Counted from the stretch's first letter, positions 47,793 through 57,474 are shown. The stretch: 64,000 nucleotides of DNA from Collinsella sp. AK_207A (GCF_902501965.1 NZ_CABWID010000010.1:124001-188000); one strand, 5' to 3'. Made by a program: numbers and translations. The notes: a model not told the origin generated them from the sequence alone.

Positions 47793-48598
47793 GGGGGCTG
47801 GGGGCCGAGGCTCGGCGGGCCCGCATCGCCGAGCGCGTACAGCATGCCGGATCCGTGTTCGTGGACGATATCTGCCGCGAGTTCGGGGTGTCCGAGGTTA
47901 CGGCGCGCACCGACCTTTCCGCACTCGAGCAGGAAGGGCGGCTCACGCGCATCCGCGGCGGCGCCGTGGCCCCACCGAGTGCTGCGGCCATCTCGTACCC
48001 GGCCGAGCGCGTGGCGGCGCACCTCGACGCCAAGCGCGCCATCGGACGTGCCGCGGCAAACCTCGTTCACGATGGCGACGTGGTGTTTCTGGATACGGGC
48101 ACGACCACACTCTGCGTTGCCGAGGAGCTCGATGATCGCTCGGGCATCGTGCTCGTGACCGCCGACCTGGCGATCGCCAGCTACGCGAGCCTGAACCTGC
48201 CGCACGCGCGCACCATCCTGCTGCCCGGGCGGCTCTGGCCCAACCGGCTCTACCTCACCGGCCCCGAGATTCGCGAACGGCTGGCGAACATCTACGGAGA
48301 CATCGCCTTCCTCAACGCGAACCTGGTCGACGCGGAGGGCTCCTGCTGGACCGAGTTTGAACCGGATGCGCGGACCAAGCGGCTGTTCATGGACCACGCT
48401 ACCAAGGCGATCCTTCTTGCCGACGCCTCCAAGGTCGTCATGCGACCGAACGAGCAGGTCAGCCGGATGGAGCGATATCCCGCCCTCTTTGCCCGCCTGG
48501 ATGAGTTCGATGCGCATATCTGCGAACGGGAGCCCTGGCAGGAGGCGCGACCGGCAGCCGGTTCGCGGCGCACGGTGACCATGGTGGCGCCCTCGTAG
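47783..48598 (+). CDS. DeoR-family regulator 2, tandem paralogue
   Basis: The protein has 271 residues and the same architecture as regulator 1: DDICREFGVSEVTARTDLSA, ANLVHDGDVVFLDTGTTTLC, ADLAIASYASLNLPHART, LADASKVVMRPNEQVSRM. The recognition helix is nearly identical (CREFGVSEVTAR), so both may bind the same motif, while the sensor domains differ. Its ATG lies inside the previous gene (10-base overlap). A heteromer or two-signal control is possible. Confidence 0.88.
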   Translation: MGVRGLGAEARRARIAERVQHAGSVFVDDICREFGVSEVTARTDLSALEQEGRLTRIRGGAVAPPSAAAISYPAERVAAHLDAKRAIGRAAANLVHDGDVVFLDTGTTTLCVAEELDDRSGIVLVTADLAIASYASLNLPHARTILLPGRLWPNRLYLTGPEIRERLANIYGDIAFLNANLVDAEGSCWTEFEPDARTKRLFMDHATKAILLADASKVVMRPNEQVSRMERYPALFARLDEFDAHICEREPWQEARPAAGSRRTVTMVAPS

Positions 48599-48654
48599 GC
48601 CAAGGAGCCGGGAAGCGGGTGCGCACCTGTCCCCGCGGGTGCCAGTGCCCCCGC

Positions 48655-49521
48655 CTAGATTAGGCCGAAGTGCGCGAGGCCCGTTGCCACGCCGTCTTGC
48701 TCAACACGGTCGGTTACATACGCAGCCATGGCCTTCACCCGCGGCAGCGCGTTGCCCATGGCCACGGGCACGTCCACCGCGCGCAGCATGGGGAGGTCGT
48801 TCTCGGAATCGCCGAACGCGTAGGTGCGCCAAGATCCGCCGTCGGGCGCCTGCCCCAGCACCTCGAGCGCGCGCTGGACGCCGCTGCCCTTGTTGACACC
48901 GGCAAGGCTCATCTCGCCCAGCCCGATGCCCAGGTCGCACAGGTCGTAGCGCGTCAAGAAGAAATCGGCATCGCGCTTCAGCACGGGGATCGCGTCCGCG
49001 AAGAAGGCGAACTTCTCGAAGTCCATGGCGGGGGCAACGCGCCGCAACCCCTCTAGATCGTGCACCGTCGGAACGCCGGGAATGGCGCGGTAGACAGCAC
49101 CCGGACGCATGAGGGCGACGCTCTCGCGCGCGCCCTCGAACACCACTTCCACGCGCAACGCGACCAGATGGCGCACGGTTTCTTCCAACAACTCAACGGG
49201 AATGCTCTGCTCGGCCAGAATCTCGCCGTCGATCGACACGCAGGCACCGGCCCCGCTGATGATGCCCGCCGACTTCAGGCTGAGAAGCGGCTTGCCGATG
49301 GAATCGAGCGTGCGCCCCGTGCAGATGAACGCCTTATGGCCCCGGTCACGCAGGCGCTCGAACGCATCGTAGACCGCGGGCGTGGGCACGAGGTCCACGA
49401 TGGAGTTCTCCGGGTCGTCGACGGAGCGGTCCCAGACGAGCGTGCCGTCCACGTCGAAGAACACGACGGCGGCATTTGCGGCGTCGGATGCGGAGGCGTT
49501 TGCGGCGGGCGTAGCTGGCAT
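48655..49521 (-). CDS. HAD-superfamily sugar-phosphate phosphatase (Cof type, IIB cap)
   Basis: The protein has 288 residues. Motif I is FFDVDGTLVWD (nucleophile Asp23), motif II ICTGR and motif IV FGDSENDLPMLRAV; a C2-type cap lies between about 90 and 200. Members dephosphorylate sugar phosphates or pyridoxal phosphate. The start MPATPAANAS is preferred because GAAAGGAAAC lies upstream. The first 18 residues are Ala-rich and not part of the fold. Confidence 0.88.
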   Translation of the reverse strand: MPATPAANASASDAANAAVVFFDVDGTLVWDRSVDDPENSIVDLVPTPAVYDAFERLRDRGHKAFICTGRTLDSIGKPLLSLKSAGIISGAGACVSIDGEILAEQSIPVELLEETVRHLVALRVEVVFEGARESVALMRPGAVYRAIPGVPTVHDLEGLRRVAPAMDFEKFAFFADAIPVLKRDADFFLTRYDLCDLGIGLGEMSLAGVNKGSGVQRALEVLGQAPDGGSWRTYAFGDSENDLPMLRAVDVPVAMGNALPRVKAMAAYVTDRVEQDGVATGLAHFGLI

Positions 49522-49675
49522 GAGCGTTTCCTTTCTTTCCAAGACGCTATGGTACCCGTCTCTCCCCCTGCGCCTCGCCTGCTGGCACGGCGCGCACGAA
49601 ACCTACCCGTGCGCCCGAGGCGGCGCAACCCGGTACAATGGGGTCATTCATGCACCAACACGGAGAGAAGACTTC

Positions 49676-50812
49676 ATGACGCAACCTTCGCAGCAACGCC
49701 CGTCCCACACCGCGCTCGCCCGAGAAACCGGCCGGCGCGGATCTGGCGCCGCCTCCCTGCCGAATCAGGCAACCACGATCGACGTGGGCCAGGGCGCCCC
49801 GGTACCCGTGCTGCTCGCCGCGTCCGAGCAGTTCGCCAATCGCCTCAAGAAGAACGCGCGGATGCGCCGCAAGTGGGCCCGGCGCGAAGGCGTGAGCTGC
49901 TATCGCGTCTACGATGCGGACCTACCCGACTACGCTGCGGCTATAGACCTGTACGAGGGCGAGGACCGTTCCGGCATGCCGGGACGCTGGCTGGTGGTGG
50001 CCGAGTACGCGGCGCCCAGCACCGTCGACGCCGAGATCGCCCGCGCCCGCATGGAGGACATGCTCGCCCTGGCACCGCGCATCTTGGACGTAGATCCGGA
50101 GCACGTGTTCGCGCGCACCCGCCTACAGGCCCGCGGCGGCTCGCAGTACGGACGGCAGGATTCGCGGCGCGAGGCGCGCGGCATTGCCATCAGGGAAGGC
50201 GGCCTCACCTTTGAGGTGGACTTTACCAGCTACCTGGATACCGGCATCTTCCTCGACCACCGCGCGACGCGCGGTCTCGTGCGCCAGCGGGTGCGCGAGC
50301 TCTCCCCCTGCCGCTTCCTCAACCTCTTTGCCTATACGGGCACGGCCACCTGCTATGCGGCGGACGGAGGCGCCACCGAGACCGTCACCGTGGACCTCTC
50401 CAACACCTATCTGGACTGGGCCGAGCGCAACATGGAGGCCAACGGATTCACCGGTCCGGAGCACCATTACGTGCGCCACGACGTGCTGGACTGGATCGAA
50501 TGGCAGGTGGGGACGCGCAACCGGTGGGACTTGATCTTCTGCGACCCGCCCACGTTCTCCAACTCCTCCAAGATGGGCCGCCGCACCTGGGACGTCCAGC
50601 GCGACCACGTCTACCTGCTGGAAGGCCTGACCCGCCTGCTCACGCGCGGCGGTGAGGCCATCTTCAGCTGCAACCTGCGCAACTTCCGCCCCGACCTGCG
50701 CGCCCTCGACCGCGCCGGCGTGGCCCTGGAAGACATCACCGCGAGCACCATTCCCGAAGATTTTGCCCGCAACCACAAGATTCACCACTGCTACGTGGTC
50801 CGTCGCGCCTAG
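49676..50812 (+). CDS. RlmK-like class I SAM-dependent rRNA methyltransferase
   Basis: The protein has 378 residues. It resembles the C-terminal (RlmK) half of RlmKL. The N-terminal part (about 45-150) has FANRLKKNARMRRKWARREGV SCYRVYDADLPDYAAAIDLY. The Rossmann domain has FLNLFAYTGTATCYAADGGA, then TVDLSNTYLDWAERNMEANG and the catalytic-site string FCDPPTFSNSSKM. E. coli RlmK makes m7G2069 in 23S rRNA. Here the RlmL half is absent, as in many Gram-positive bacteria. The start follows GGAGAGAAG. Confidence 0.88.
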   Translation: MTQPSQQRPSHTALARETGRRGSGAASLPNQATTIDVGQGAPVPVLLAASEQFANRLKKNARMRRKWARREGVSCYRVYDADLPDYAAAIDLYEGEDRSGMPGRWLVVAEYAAPSTVDAEIARARMEDMLALAPRILDVDPEHVFARTRLQARGGSQYGRQDSRREARGIAIREGGLTFEVDFTSYLDTGIFLDHRATRGLVRQRVRELSPCRFLNLFAYTGTATCYAADGGATETVTVDLSNTYLDWAERNMEANGFTGPEHHYVRHDVLDWIEWQVGTRNRWDLIFCDPPTFSNSSKMGRRTWDVQRDHVYLLEGLTRLLTRGGEAIFSCNLRNFRPDLRALDRAGVALEDITASTIPEDFARNHKIHHCYVVRRA

Positions 50813-50847
50813 CAGGCCGGTTCCCTCCCCGCCCCATCTAAAAAGAA

Positions 50848-50875
50848 GGGCGCCCCTCGCCAAGGAGGAGCGCCC
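50848..50875 (-). terminator. Terminator of the LtaS-like gene
   Basis: GGGCGCCCCTC pairs with GAGGAGCGCCC (one mismatch), and on the minus strand TTCTTTTTAG follows. It lies just past the sulfatase stop, between convergent genes. Confidence 0.7.
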
Positions 50876-50906
50876 GATCAGCTTCGGCACAACCCAGGGG
50901 TGCCGC

Positions 50907-53243
50907 CTATGCACCCGGATTAGCGGTCGTACCCGGCGCTAGGTTGGGATTCGTCTCGTTCGCCGCGCTCTGGAGCGCCTTGGTGAAGACGTCCTTGCCG
51001 TTGCCGAAGAGCTTGTAGTACTGCATGACCTGCAGGTCCTGACGCGCCTGGCGCACGCGCTCACCCGTCATCTCGTCGGCCGCGGCGGAAGAGAGGAACC
51101 AGCGGCCCGAGGCGTCCTCAAAGCCCGTCGCGTTGATGGCCGGCATGGCCTCGCGCAGGGTCTCGTGCGCCTTCTGGTACTTGGTGAGCGGCGCGCCGAT
51201 GAGGTTCATGAGCGAGGCGCTCAGGTAGTTGGTGGAGAGGTCCACCTGGGTGCTCGACTGGTCGCGACCGGCCACGTCGTAGTTCGCCCAGATGATGTAG
51301 TCCGTCTGCCACAGGCGCTCGGCGTGCGTGGCCTCGTCCTCACCCGTGAACCAACGGTCGTTGAAGCGGTCGGGGAACCACGGCTGGTGATCGCCAAAGA
51401 ACACCACGATCACCTTGCGGTTCAGATGGCGCAGCTGGTTGATGAAGTACTGAAGCGCGGAATCGGACTCCTGGATGAGCGAGAGGTACTCGTTCACCTC
51501 GGGATCCGAGACGCCGTCGATGGTGTACTCCACGCGCTTGTCCGCCGGCAGGGCATTCGTGTCGTAGCCGGAATGGTTCTGCATCGTCACGTCGAAGATG
51601 AACTGCGGATTGCTGTTGGTGTTCAGCAGCTCCAAGATCTTCTCGTAGGTGGCGCGGTCCGTCACCATGCCGCGCAGCTTATCGGCGCCCTGGAAGTCGT
51701 TGATGGTGAGGAACTGGTCGAAGCCGAACTGGCCGTAGATGTTCTCGCGGTTCCAGTTGGTGGCGTGGTTGGGGTGCATGGCGGTGGTGTCGTAGCCCAG
51801 CTTCTTGAACTGCGACGCCAGGTTCTCGGTCTTAGAGAGGTCGTAGATGGTGTAGGGGTAGATACCGCTGCCCAGGTAGGCCATGGAGTTGCCGGTAAGG
51901 TACTCGAACTCCGTGTTGGCCGTGCCGCCACCGTACGCGCTTACGTACAGTACGCCGCGCTGGAGGCAGTCGGAGAGGCTCTTGAAGTAGACCGGTCCCT
52001 GGTAGTTGGCGTGCAGGTTCTCGTAGATGGAGAGGTCGGAGAACGTCTCGTTCATGATGGTGATGACGGTGGGCTTCTCCTCGTCGAACTGCTGCTTGGC
52101 GGCAGCGCGCTCCTCCGTGGCACCCTCGCCCGTATCGTACTGGGACGCGTACTCGTCGATCAGCTTCTTGGCATCGTCCATATCGTAGTCAGCGGGCTTC
52201 TTGGGGATGATGGCCTGCGTCGCCGAGACGAAGCACGGCAGGAAGCCCTCGCGGTAGTAGCTCTTGAGCGGGCGCCAGCTGTACACCTGGACCCAGAGCG
52301 TGTTGTAGTAGTCGATGAGCGTCACATGGGCGGTCAGGCCGGCGAGCAGCGCCACGCCCACGAGGATGTTGGCGATCAGGCGGCCGCGCGCCGTGCGGGA
52401 GCGGTGGGAGCGCTTGGCGGTGGCGGGCTCGGCGGCATCGACGACTGGGGCCTCGGCGGCGTCGCCGGCAGATACGGCCTGCGCCTTGCCGTTCACCGAG
52501 GCCATCTCGGCGGCCAGGGCGGCATCCGTGCGGAACTGACGCAGCGTGCCCACAAGCTCGCACAGCCAGGCGGAGATGACGGCGAACATGGTGCCGTAGA
52601 GGCAGAACGCGTTCAACTCGTACACATAGCCCGAGCTCACGGCCATAGCGGTGCCGAGCGCCGTGAGGTCGCCGGGCTGGATGGGCATGGACTTGAAGGT
52701 GATGACGAAGTGCTCGGCGAGACCCAGGATGTGAAGGGCCACGGCGATGACCGCCGGAGCGGCACCGCGACGCTGTGAGAGGAAGAACAGGGCCATCATG
52801 GGCATGGTGACCAGGAACCACTCGAGCACCAGGCACAGGGGGTACATCCAGCCAAGATCGTGGTTGGAGGGGATCTCCAGGCCCAGCGTGGCGAACGCTC
52901 CCGCCAGCATGATGCCCAGAATGCTCACGATGAGCGGGTGCTGGAAGCGACCGCCCGGACGGGCGAACGCGAGCAGGCGACCGACCACCTGCAGGCGACC
53001 CACGCTCGTCGCGGCGGCGAGCGTGAGCACCAGGTTGAGCACGATGGCCGACACGGCGTCATCGGCGACCAACCCCTTGGCGGCATAGGCGCCCATAAGG
53101 AGCTGGACCAAGGCGAAGAACACGCCCCAGGCGATACCGGAGCGCGAGAGCTCCCAACCCTGTTTGCGCACGAAGGTAATGTGACGGGCACTCAGAAAGA
53201 CCGTCAGGGCCAGAAAAACAAAGCAGATAACAGCAACAGTCAT
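50907..53243 (-). CDS. LTA synthase-like membrane sulfatase (phosphoglycerol transferase family)
   Basis: The protein has 778 residues. The N-terminal half (to about 320) has seven or eight membrane segments, interrupted by a cytoplasmic linker (about 235-280). The outer enzymatic domain has the alkaline-phosphatase-like sites: metal ligand in TIMNETFSDLS (about 393), nucleophile Thr in YGGGTANTEFEYLTGNS (about 440), HPNHATNWNRENIYGQFGFD, and FFGDHQPWFP (about 615). LtaS-type enzymes move phosphoglycerol from phosphatidylglycerol onto a polymer or glycan. As Coriobacteriia do not make classical LTA with certainty, the acceptor here may be another surface glycan (inference). Confidence 0.88.
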   Translation of the reverse strand: MTVAVICFVFLALTVFLSARHITFVRKQGWELSRSGIAWGVFFALVQLLMGAYAAKGLVADDAVSAIVLNLVLTLAAATSVGRLQVVGRLLAFARPGGRFQHPLIVSILGIMLAGAFATLGLEIPSNHDLGWMYPLCLVLEWFLVTMPMMALFFLSQRRGAAPAVIAVALHILGLAEHFVITFKSMPIQPGDLTALGTAMAVSSGYVYELNAFCLYGTMFAVISAWLCELVGTLRQFRTDAALAAEMASVNGKAQAVSAGDAAEAPVVDAAEPATAKRSHRSRTARGRLIANILVGVALLAGLTAHVTLIDYYNTLWVQVYSWRPLKSYYREGFLPCFVSATQAIIPKKPADYDMDDAKKLIDEYASQYDTGEGATEERAAAKQQFDEEKPTVITIMNETFSDLSIYENLHANYQGPVYFKSLSDCLQRGVLYVSAYGGGTANTEFEYLTGNSMAYLGSGIYPYTIYDLSKTENLASQFKKLGYDTTAMHPNHATNWNRENIYGQFGFDQFLTINDFQGADKLRGMVTDRATYEKILELLNTNSNPQFIFDVTMQNHSGYDTNALPADKRVEYTIDGVSDPEVNEYLSLIQESDSALQYFINQLRHLNRKVIVVFFGDHQPWFPDRFNDRWFTGEDEATHAERLWQTDYIIWANYDVAGRDQSSTQVDLSTNYLSASLMNLIGAPLTKYQKAHETLREAMPAINATGFEDASGRWFLSSAAADEMTGERVRQARQDLQVMQYYKLFGNGKDVFTKALQSAANETNPNLAPGTTANPGA

Positions 53244-53415
53244 GAGCGGACTCCTACAGGCAAGTCAGATGCGGGAATGTACCCGAACACGGCAACAGCT
53301 CATACTATCGTTCGCTTGTTGAGAGCCTGTGGAGTGCACAGGTAACGGGCTGTTTTACACATCCCTTACAAACCAGACGTGCAGGAACGAAGTATAAAGG
53401 CACCCTTACACCTCG

Positions 53416-54279
53416 TCAGAAGACCTCGCCTTCCACGCCCTTGTCCTCGCCCAGGGACTTCCAGAGCAGGCCGGCATGGGCCTTGAAGTTGGGCACGTCG
53501 GAGCAGAGCAGCAGGAAGATGACCTCGACGATGTAGTTGATCGAGTTGTGCGAGAACGGCAGGTCGCTGTTGAGCATCTTGTCGCGCGTGGCGGCGTGCA
53601 GCACGCAGGTGGCCCGGCGCGCCAGCGGCGAGTCGGGCGTGTTGGTGATCACGATCGTCGGGGTGTCGGAATCTATCGCGTTGTCCATCATCTTGTTCAG
53701 CCGCTTGGAGTGGCCGGACTTGGAGAGGAAGATCAGCGCGTCGTTGGGCGTGAGCGAGAGCGTCGAGAGCATCATGGCCTCGGTGGTGGGCGCACAGTTG
53801 CAGCGCAGGCCCAGCTGGGCTATCAGGAATGACGCCGAGAGCGCCGTCGGGATCGTGTTGCCCACGGCCGCGACCTGCACGGACACGGAGCGCTCGATCA
53901 GCCGCACCGCATCCACCAGCTGCCGCTCGTCCAGCAGGCTGAGCGTGTCCATCAGCTCGCCGTTCTTGGCCATGAGCACCGTCTCCATCGCGGCACGCGG
54001 CGCGTCAAGTGAGATGACCGTCGGGGACACATGCGGGGCGTCCCCGTTCTCGCTCTGCATGGCCGCGCGTAGCACGGAGAAGCTCTCGTAGCCCAGGTGC
54101 CGCGCGAACCGCGAGACCGTCGCGGCCGAGGTCTCGCTCGCTGCCGCGATCTCGCGCGTGGTCATGGAAGGAACCTCGACTTGGTTGGCCATCACGAAGT
54201 CGGCGATCTGCTGCTCGCTCTCGCTCAGGCGGTCGTAGAACGAGCAGATCTCGTTGATGACGCTTCCCTTCGGCTGCAT
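53416..54279 (-). CDS. RpiR-family regulator, probably of the aldolase-PTS operon
   Basis: The protein has 287 residues. The helix-turn-helix region is MTTREIAAASETSAATVSRF ARHLGYESF; the SIS domain has IFLSKSGHSKRLNKMMDNA and VITNTPDSPLARRATCVLHA. The start MQPKGSVINE follows GAGAGGAAC. It lies downstream of the aldolase genes on the same strand but behind a terminator (54363-54398), so it has its own promoter. It is the nearest candidate to bind the GTTTCA/TGAAAC sites at 58557-58847. Confidence 0.88.
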   Translation of the reverse strand: MQPKGSVINEICSFYDRLSESEQQIADFVMANQVEVPSMTTREIAAASETSAATVSRFARHLGYESFSVLRAAMQSENGDAPHVSPTVISLDAPRAAMETVLMAKNGELMDTLSLLDERQLVDAVRLIERSVSVQVAAVGNTIPTALSASFLIAQLGLRCNCAPTTEAMMLSTLSLTPNDALIFLSKSGHSKRLNKMMDNAIDSDTPTIVITNTPDSPLARRATCVLHAATRDKMLNSDLPFSHNSINYIVEVIFLLLCSDVPNFKAHAGLLWKSLGEDKGVEGEVF

Positions 54280-54362
54280 GGCCGTTCCTCTCCGTTGGTC
54301 CCTTAGCCCCATCCTATCGCCCCGTTGGGCGAAATAGGTACATTTTCGGTCAATCGATCCAG

Positions 54363-54398
54363 TAAAACGGGGAGGTGCCCGCGCAGGAACCCCTCCCC
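54363..54398 (-). terminator. Terminator of the PTS-aldolase operon
   Basis: On the minus strand GGGGAGG and CCTCCCC (54392-54398 and 54369-54375) form a stem followed by GTTTTAC. It follows the last aldolase gene by about 60 bases. Confidence 0.75.
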
Positions 54399-54455
54399 AT
54401 CTCAAAAGCCCTCAGACGGTCGCCGGCCTCGAGCCGCGCTTAAGGCGCGCCCGGG

Positions 54456-55358
54456 CTAGTTGAGCTCCTGGCGCCACTGGGGCTCATTGGCATCGCGATA
54501 GTACTTGGCAGCACCGACGCAGCCGAAGAGCTCCATCTTCTGCTTGATGACGGCCTTGCCGGCGTCGATGCACGCCGGGAAGATGTTGTTCGGATCCCAG
54601 CCGGAGCCCTCCTGCGAGAGGATCTCGCGGGCCTTGAGGAAGAACGCGCTCTTGTAGTCGGAGGAGATGTTCACCTTCTGGATGCCGATCTTCACGGCCT
54701 CGGCGATCTCGGAGTCCGGGTTGCCGGAGCCGCCGTGCAGCACCAGCGGGATGTCCACCACGGCCTTGATGGCCTCGAGCACGTCCATGCGGAGCTTCGG
54801 CGTCACGCCCTTGGGGTACAGGCCGTGGCAGGTGCCGATGGCCACGGCCAGCGTGTCCACGCCGGTCTCGGCCACGAACTTCTTGGCGTCCTCGGGGTCG
54901 GTGTAGAGGACCTCGGTCATACCGCCCTCGATGGAGGTGCCGGTGTCGCCGATGGTGCCCAGCTCGCCCTCGACGGACACACCGACCATGTGGCAGTACT
55001 TCACGACCTCAGCCGTCTTCTCGATGTTCTCGTGCAGCGGCAGGTGCGAGGCGTCGATCATCACCGAGGTAAAGCCGCAGTGCACGGCGCGCATGATGCT
55101 GTCGATGCTGTCGCCGTGGTCCATGTGGATCACGAACGGCACCGGGCTGTTGCCGGCGCGGGCCACGACGTACTTCATGAAGTCGTCCTTGCAGTAGGCC
55201 AGCTCGGTGGGGTGCACGGCGATGATCGCGGGGGCGTCGTTCTCCTCGGCGGCCTCGATGACGGTGCGGACGAGGTTGGACTCGGAGATGTTGAACGCGC
55301 CGACGGCGAAGTGCTTCTCCTTGGCCATGGCGAGCATCTGGTTCATGTTGACGAGCAT
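54456..55358 (-). CDS. Class II ketose-bisphosphate aldolase 1
   Basis: The protein has 300 residues. It has the zinc-aldolase pattern: FAVGAFNISESNLVRTVIEA, VIHMDHGDSIDSIMRAVHCG FTSVMIDASH, SVEGELGTIG, IGTCHGLYPKG and PLVLHGGSGNPDSEI, with the metal-binding His residues in HMDH, CHG and LHGGSG. Members cleave fructose or tagatose bisphosphates or related ketose phosphates. It is the last gene of the PTS operon and about 40% similar by eye to aldolase 2. Confidence 0.9.
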   Translation of the reverse strand: MLVNMNQMLAMAKEKHFAVGAFNISESNLVRTVIEAAEENDAPAIIAVHPTELAYCKDDFMKYVVARAGNSPVPFVIHMDHGDSIDSIMRAVHCGFTSVMIDASHLPLHENIEKTAEVVKYCHMVGVSVEGELGTIGDTGTSIEGGMTEVLYTDPEDAKKFVAETGVDTLAVAIGTCHGLYPKGVTPKLRMDVLEAIKAVVDIPLVLHGGSGNPDSEIAEAVKIGIQKVNISSDYKSAFFLKAREILSQEGSGWDPNNIFPACIDAGKAVIKQKMELFGCVGAAKYYRDANEPQWRQELN

Positions 55359-55418
55359 GGATGGGTTCCTTTCGTTTCTTGCTTGCTAGGGACTATGTTC
55401 AGTTCGCGCGCGAGCGAG

Positions 55419-56279
55419 CTAGAACGCTTTGTTGGCCGAGCCGGACAGCTCGATGTAGCGCTTGACGACCTCCATGCCGGCGGCCCAGCTATCCTGGAGC
55501 AGCTGCGGCCAGTTGTAGCCGGGGTCCTCCGCCAGCGTCTTGGCCACGAACTCGCGCTGGGCGATCATGTAGTCCGTGCCGACATTGATCTTGTTGATGC
55601 CGACTTCCACGGACCGCCGCATGTTCTCGTCACCGGTGCCGGAGCCGCCGTGTAGCACGAGCGGGGCGCCCGTCGAAGCCTTGATCTTCTCCACGATGTC
55701 AAAGTGGAAGGTGGGCACGTAGCCCTCCGGGTAGTCGCCGTGGGTGGAGCCGTAGCTCACGGCCAGGCAGTCCACGCCGGTGTCCTGGATGAACTTGATG
55801 GCCACGTCCGGGTCGGTGTACATCTGGTCGTCGGTGAAGTGCGCGTCCGCGCCCACGGAGCAGCCCATGTTGCCGACCTCGGCCTCCACGGACGCGCCGT
55901 AGGTCTGTGCGAGCTCCACGATGCCGCGGGTGACTTTCGCGTTCTCCTCGGGCGACAGGGCGGAGGCGTCGCACATGACGCTCGAGAAGCCCTCGTGCAG
56001 GCAGCGCTTGAGGTGGGCGATGTCGTGGCCGTGGTCTAGGTTGATGGCGACGGGCACGTGGGCGGCCTGGGCCATCTTGATGATGGGCTGGGTCAGGATG
56101 TCGCAATCGAAGTACCGCTTGATCTGATCCTGCAGCAGGTCGATGATGATGGGAGCGTTCATCTGCTCCGCCGCGGTGATGATGCCGCGCGCCATCTCGA
56201 GGTCCACCGCATTGATGGCCATGACCGCGTATCCCTCGGCGTTCGCCTTCGCCAGCATGCCCTTCATCGATTCGTACAT
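55419..56279 (-). CDS. Class II ketose-bisphosphate aldolase 2
   Basis: The protein has 286 residues. Zinc and substrate motifs: AINLDHGHDIAHLKRCLHEG FSSVMCDASAL, SVEAEVGNMG, VSYGSTHGDYPEGY and PLVLHGGSGTGDENM. The zinc-ligand motif THGDYP differs from CHGLYP in aldolase 1, so the two may act on different sugars or stereoisomers. It lies 60 bases before aldolase 1 in the same operon. Confidence 0.9.
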   Translation of the reverse strand: MYESMKGMLAKANAEGYAVMAINAVDLEMARGIITAAEQMNAPIIIDLLQDQIKRYFDCDILTQPIIKMAQAAHVPVAINLDHGHDIAHLKRCLHEGFSSVMCDASALSPEENAKVTRGIVELAQTYGASVEAEVGNMGCSVGADAHFTDDQMYTDPDVAIKFIQDTGVDCLAVSYGSTHGDYPEGYVPTFHFDIVEKIKASTGAPLVLHGGSGTGDENMRRSVEVGINKINVGTDYMIAQREFVAKTLAEDPGYNWPQLLQDSWAAGMEVVKRYIELSGSANKAF

Positions 56280-56335
56280 CTTGTGCGCATCCTTTCCTCT
56301 GGAAAACTCGAGTCGTCGTGGGTCGTCGTGCCGGA

Positions 56336-56365
56336 GAGGCGGGGCGCGGGGGGCCGCCCCGCCTC
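56336..56365 (-). repeat. Intercistronic hairpin between EIIC and aldolase 2
   Basis: A perfect 10-pair stem GAGGCGGGGC/GCCCCGCCTC with a 10-base loop lies 8 bases after the EIIC stop. There is no T-run, so it more likely shields or processes mRNA than ends it. Confidence 0.55.
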
Positions 56366-56373
56366 GTAAGTGA

Positions 56374-57474
56374 CTAGCTCAGGGAGAAGCCGGAGAGGTC
56401 GACCTCTTCCTCGGTGTCGTCCTCGATGGCGCCAAGGTCGTCGATCTCCTCAGGCGACAGGCGCTTCTTGATGAGCACCAGCAGGACGGCGGTCACGCAG
56501 GAACCAACCAGCAGGCCAATCACCGCCCACAGCGGGTTGGTCATGGCGGGGATCACGAACACGCCACCGGAGGGGACCATGCTCTCAACGCCCATGGAGA
56601 ACACGATGGCGCCGCAGACGCCGCAGCCGATGGAGGTGGAGATCACGGTACGGACCAGGTCGTTCATCGCGATGGGGATGACACCCTCGGAAATCATGCA
56701 GACGCCCATGGGGAAGGCAATCTTGATGTTCTCCTCCTCGGACTTCTTGAAGATGGGCTTGTGGATAAGCTTGGAGAGCAGCAGGCCGAAGGTGACGCCG
56801 AAGGGCGGGACCATGGCGGCCAAGACCTTGATGCCCTCGGGACCGTAGATGCCGTCGGCCATGAGGCCGTCGCAGATGAGATTCGGGACCTTGGAGATGG
56901 CTCCGCCGTAGTCGATGCAGCCGATCCAGCCGATGATGAAGCCGTAGGCAACCTTCTGGGACTGATCGAGGTTGGTGATGAAGTTGTTGAGCGCCGTGGT
57001 GAAGGCGACGAGCGGGCCGCCGAGCACGAAGAACATAATCAGGCCGGCGATGATGGTGGAGACGGTGGGCACGATCATCATCGGCATGAGCGCCTGGGCC
57101 CACTTCGGAACCTTCAGGTACTTCTCAATGGCCAGGGCGATGTAGCCCACGATCAGGCCGCCGATCAGGCCGCCGAGGAAGCCCGCATTCAGGAAGCTCG
57201 CGAGCTGGCCCATCAGGAAGCCGGGGGCGATGCCCGGGCGGTCGGCGATGGAGTAGGCGATGTAGCCGCCGATGAACGACGGGATCAGGCCCATGCCCCA
57301 CACGCCGATGGTGGTGAGCGCCGAGGGCACCGTGAGGTCGTCGAGCGACTCCATCACGGAGCCACCGCACAGGTTGCCGATGGCGATCAGCAAACCGGCC
57401 GCGACGACGAGCGGAAGCAGGTAGCTGATCGAGGTCAGCACGTGCTTCTTGATGTCGTTGAGCACTTTCTTCAT
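56374..57474 (-). CDS. PTS EIIC, fructose family
   Basis: The protein has 366 residues and about nine or ten membrane segments. It begins KKHVLTSISYLLPLVVAAGL and has ADRPGIAPGFLMG, GFLGGLIGGLIVGYIA, FPMGVCMISEGVIPIAMNDL and SGGVFVIPAMTNPLWAVIG, all typical of EIIC-Fru. The acidic C-terminal tail (AIEDDTEEEVDLSGFSLS) is cytoplasmic. It is encoded apart from its EIIA and EIIB partners. The start MKKVLND follows AAAGGGG. Confidence 0.92.
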   Translation of the reverse strand: MKKVLNDIKKHVLTSISYLLPLVVAAGLLIAIGNLCGGSVMESLDDLTVPSALTTIGVWGMGLIPSFIGGYIAYSIADRPGIAPGFLMGQLASFLNAGFLGGLIGGLIVGYIALAIEKYLKVPKWAQALMPMMIVPTVSTIIAGLIMFFVLGGPLVAFTTALNNFITNLDQSQKVAYGFIIGWIGCIDYGGAISKVPNLICDGLMADGIYGPEGIKVLAAMVPPFGVTFGLLLSKLIHKPIFKKSEEENIKIAFPMGVCMISEGVIPIAMNDLVRTVISTSIGCGVCGAIVFSMGVESMVPSGGVFVIPAMTNPLWAVIGLLVGSCVTAVLLVLIKKRLSPEEIDDLGAIEDDTEEEVDLSGFSLS

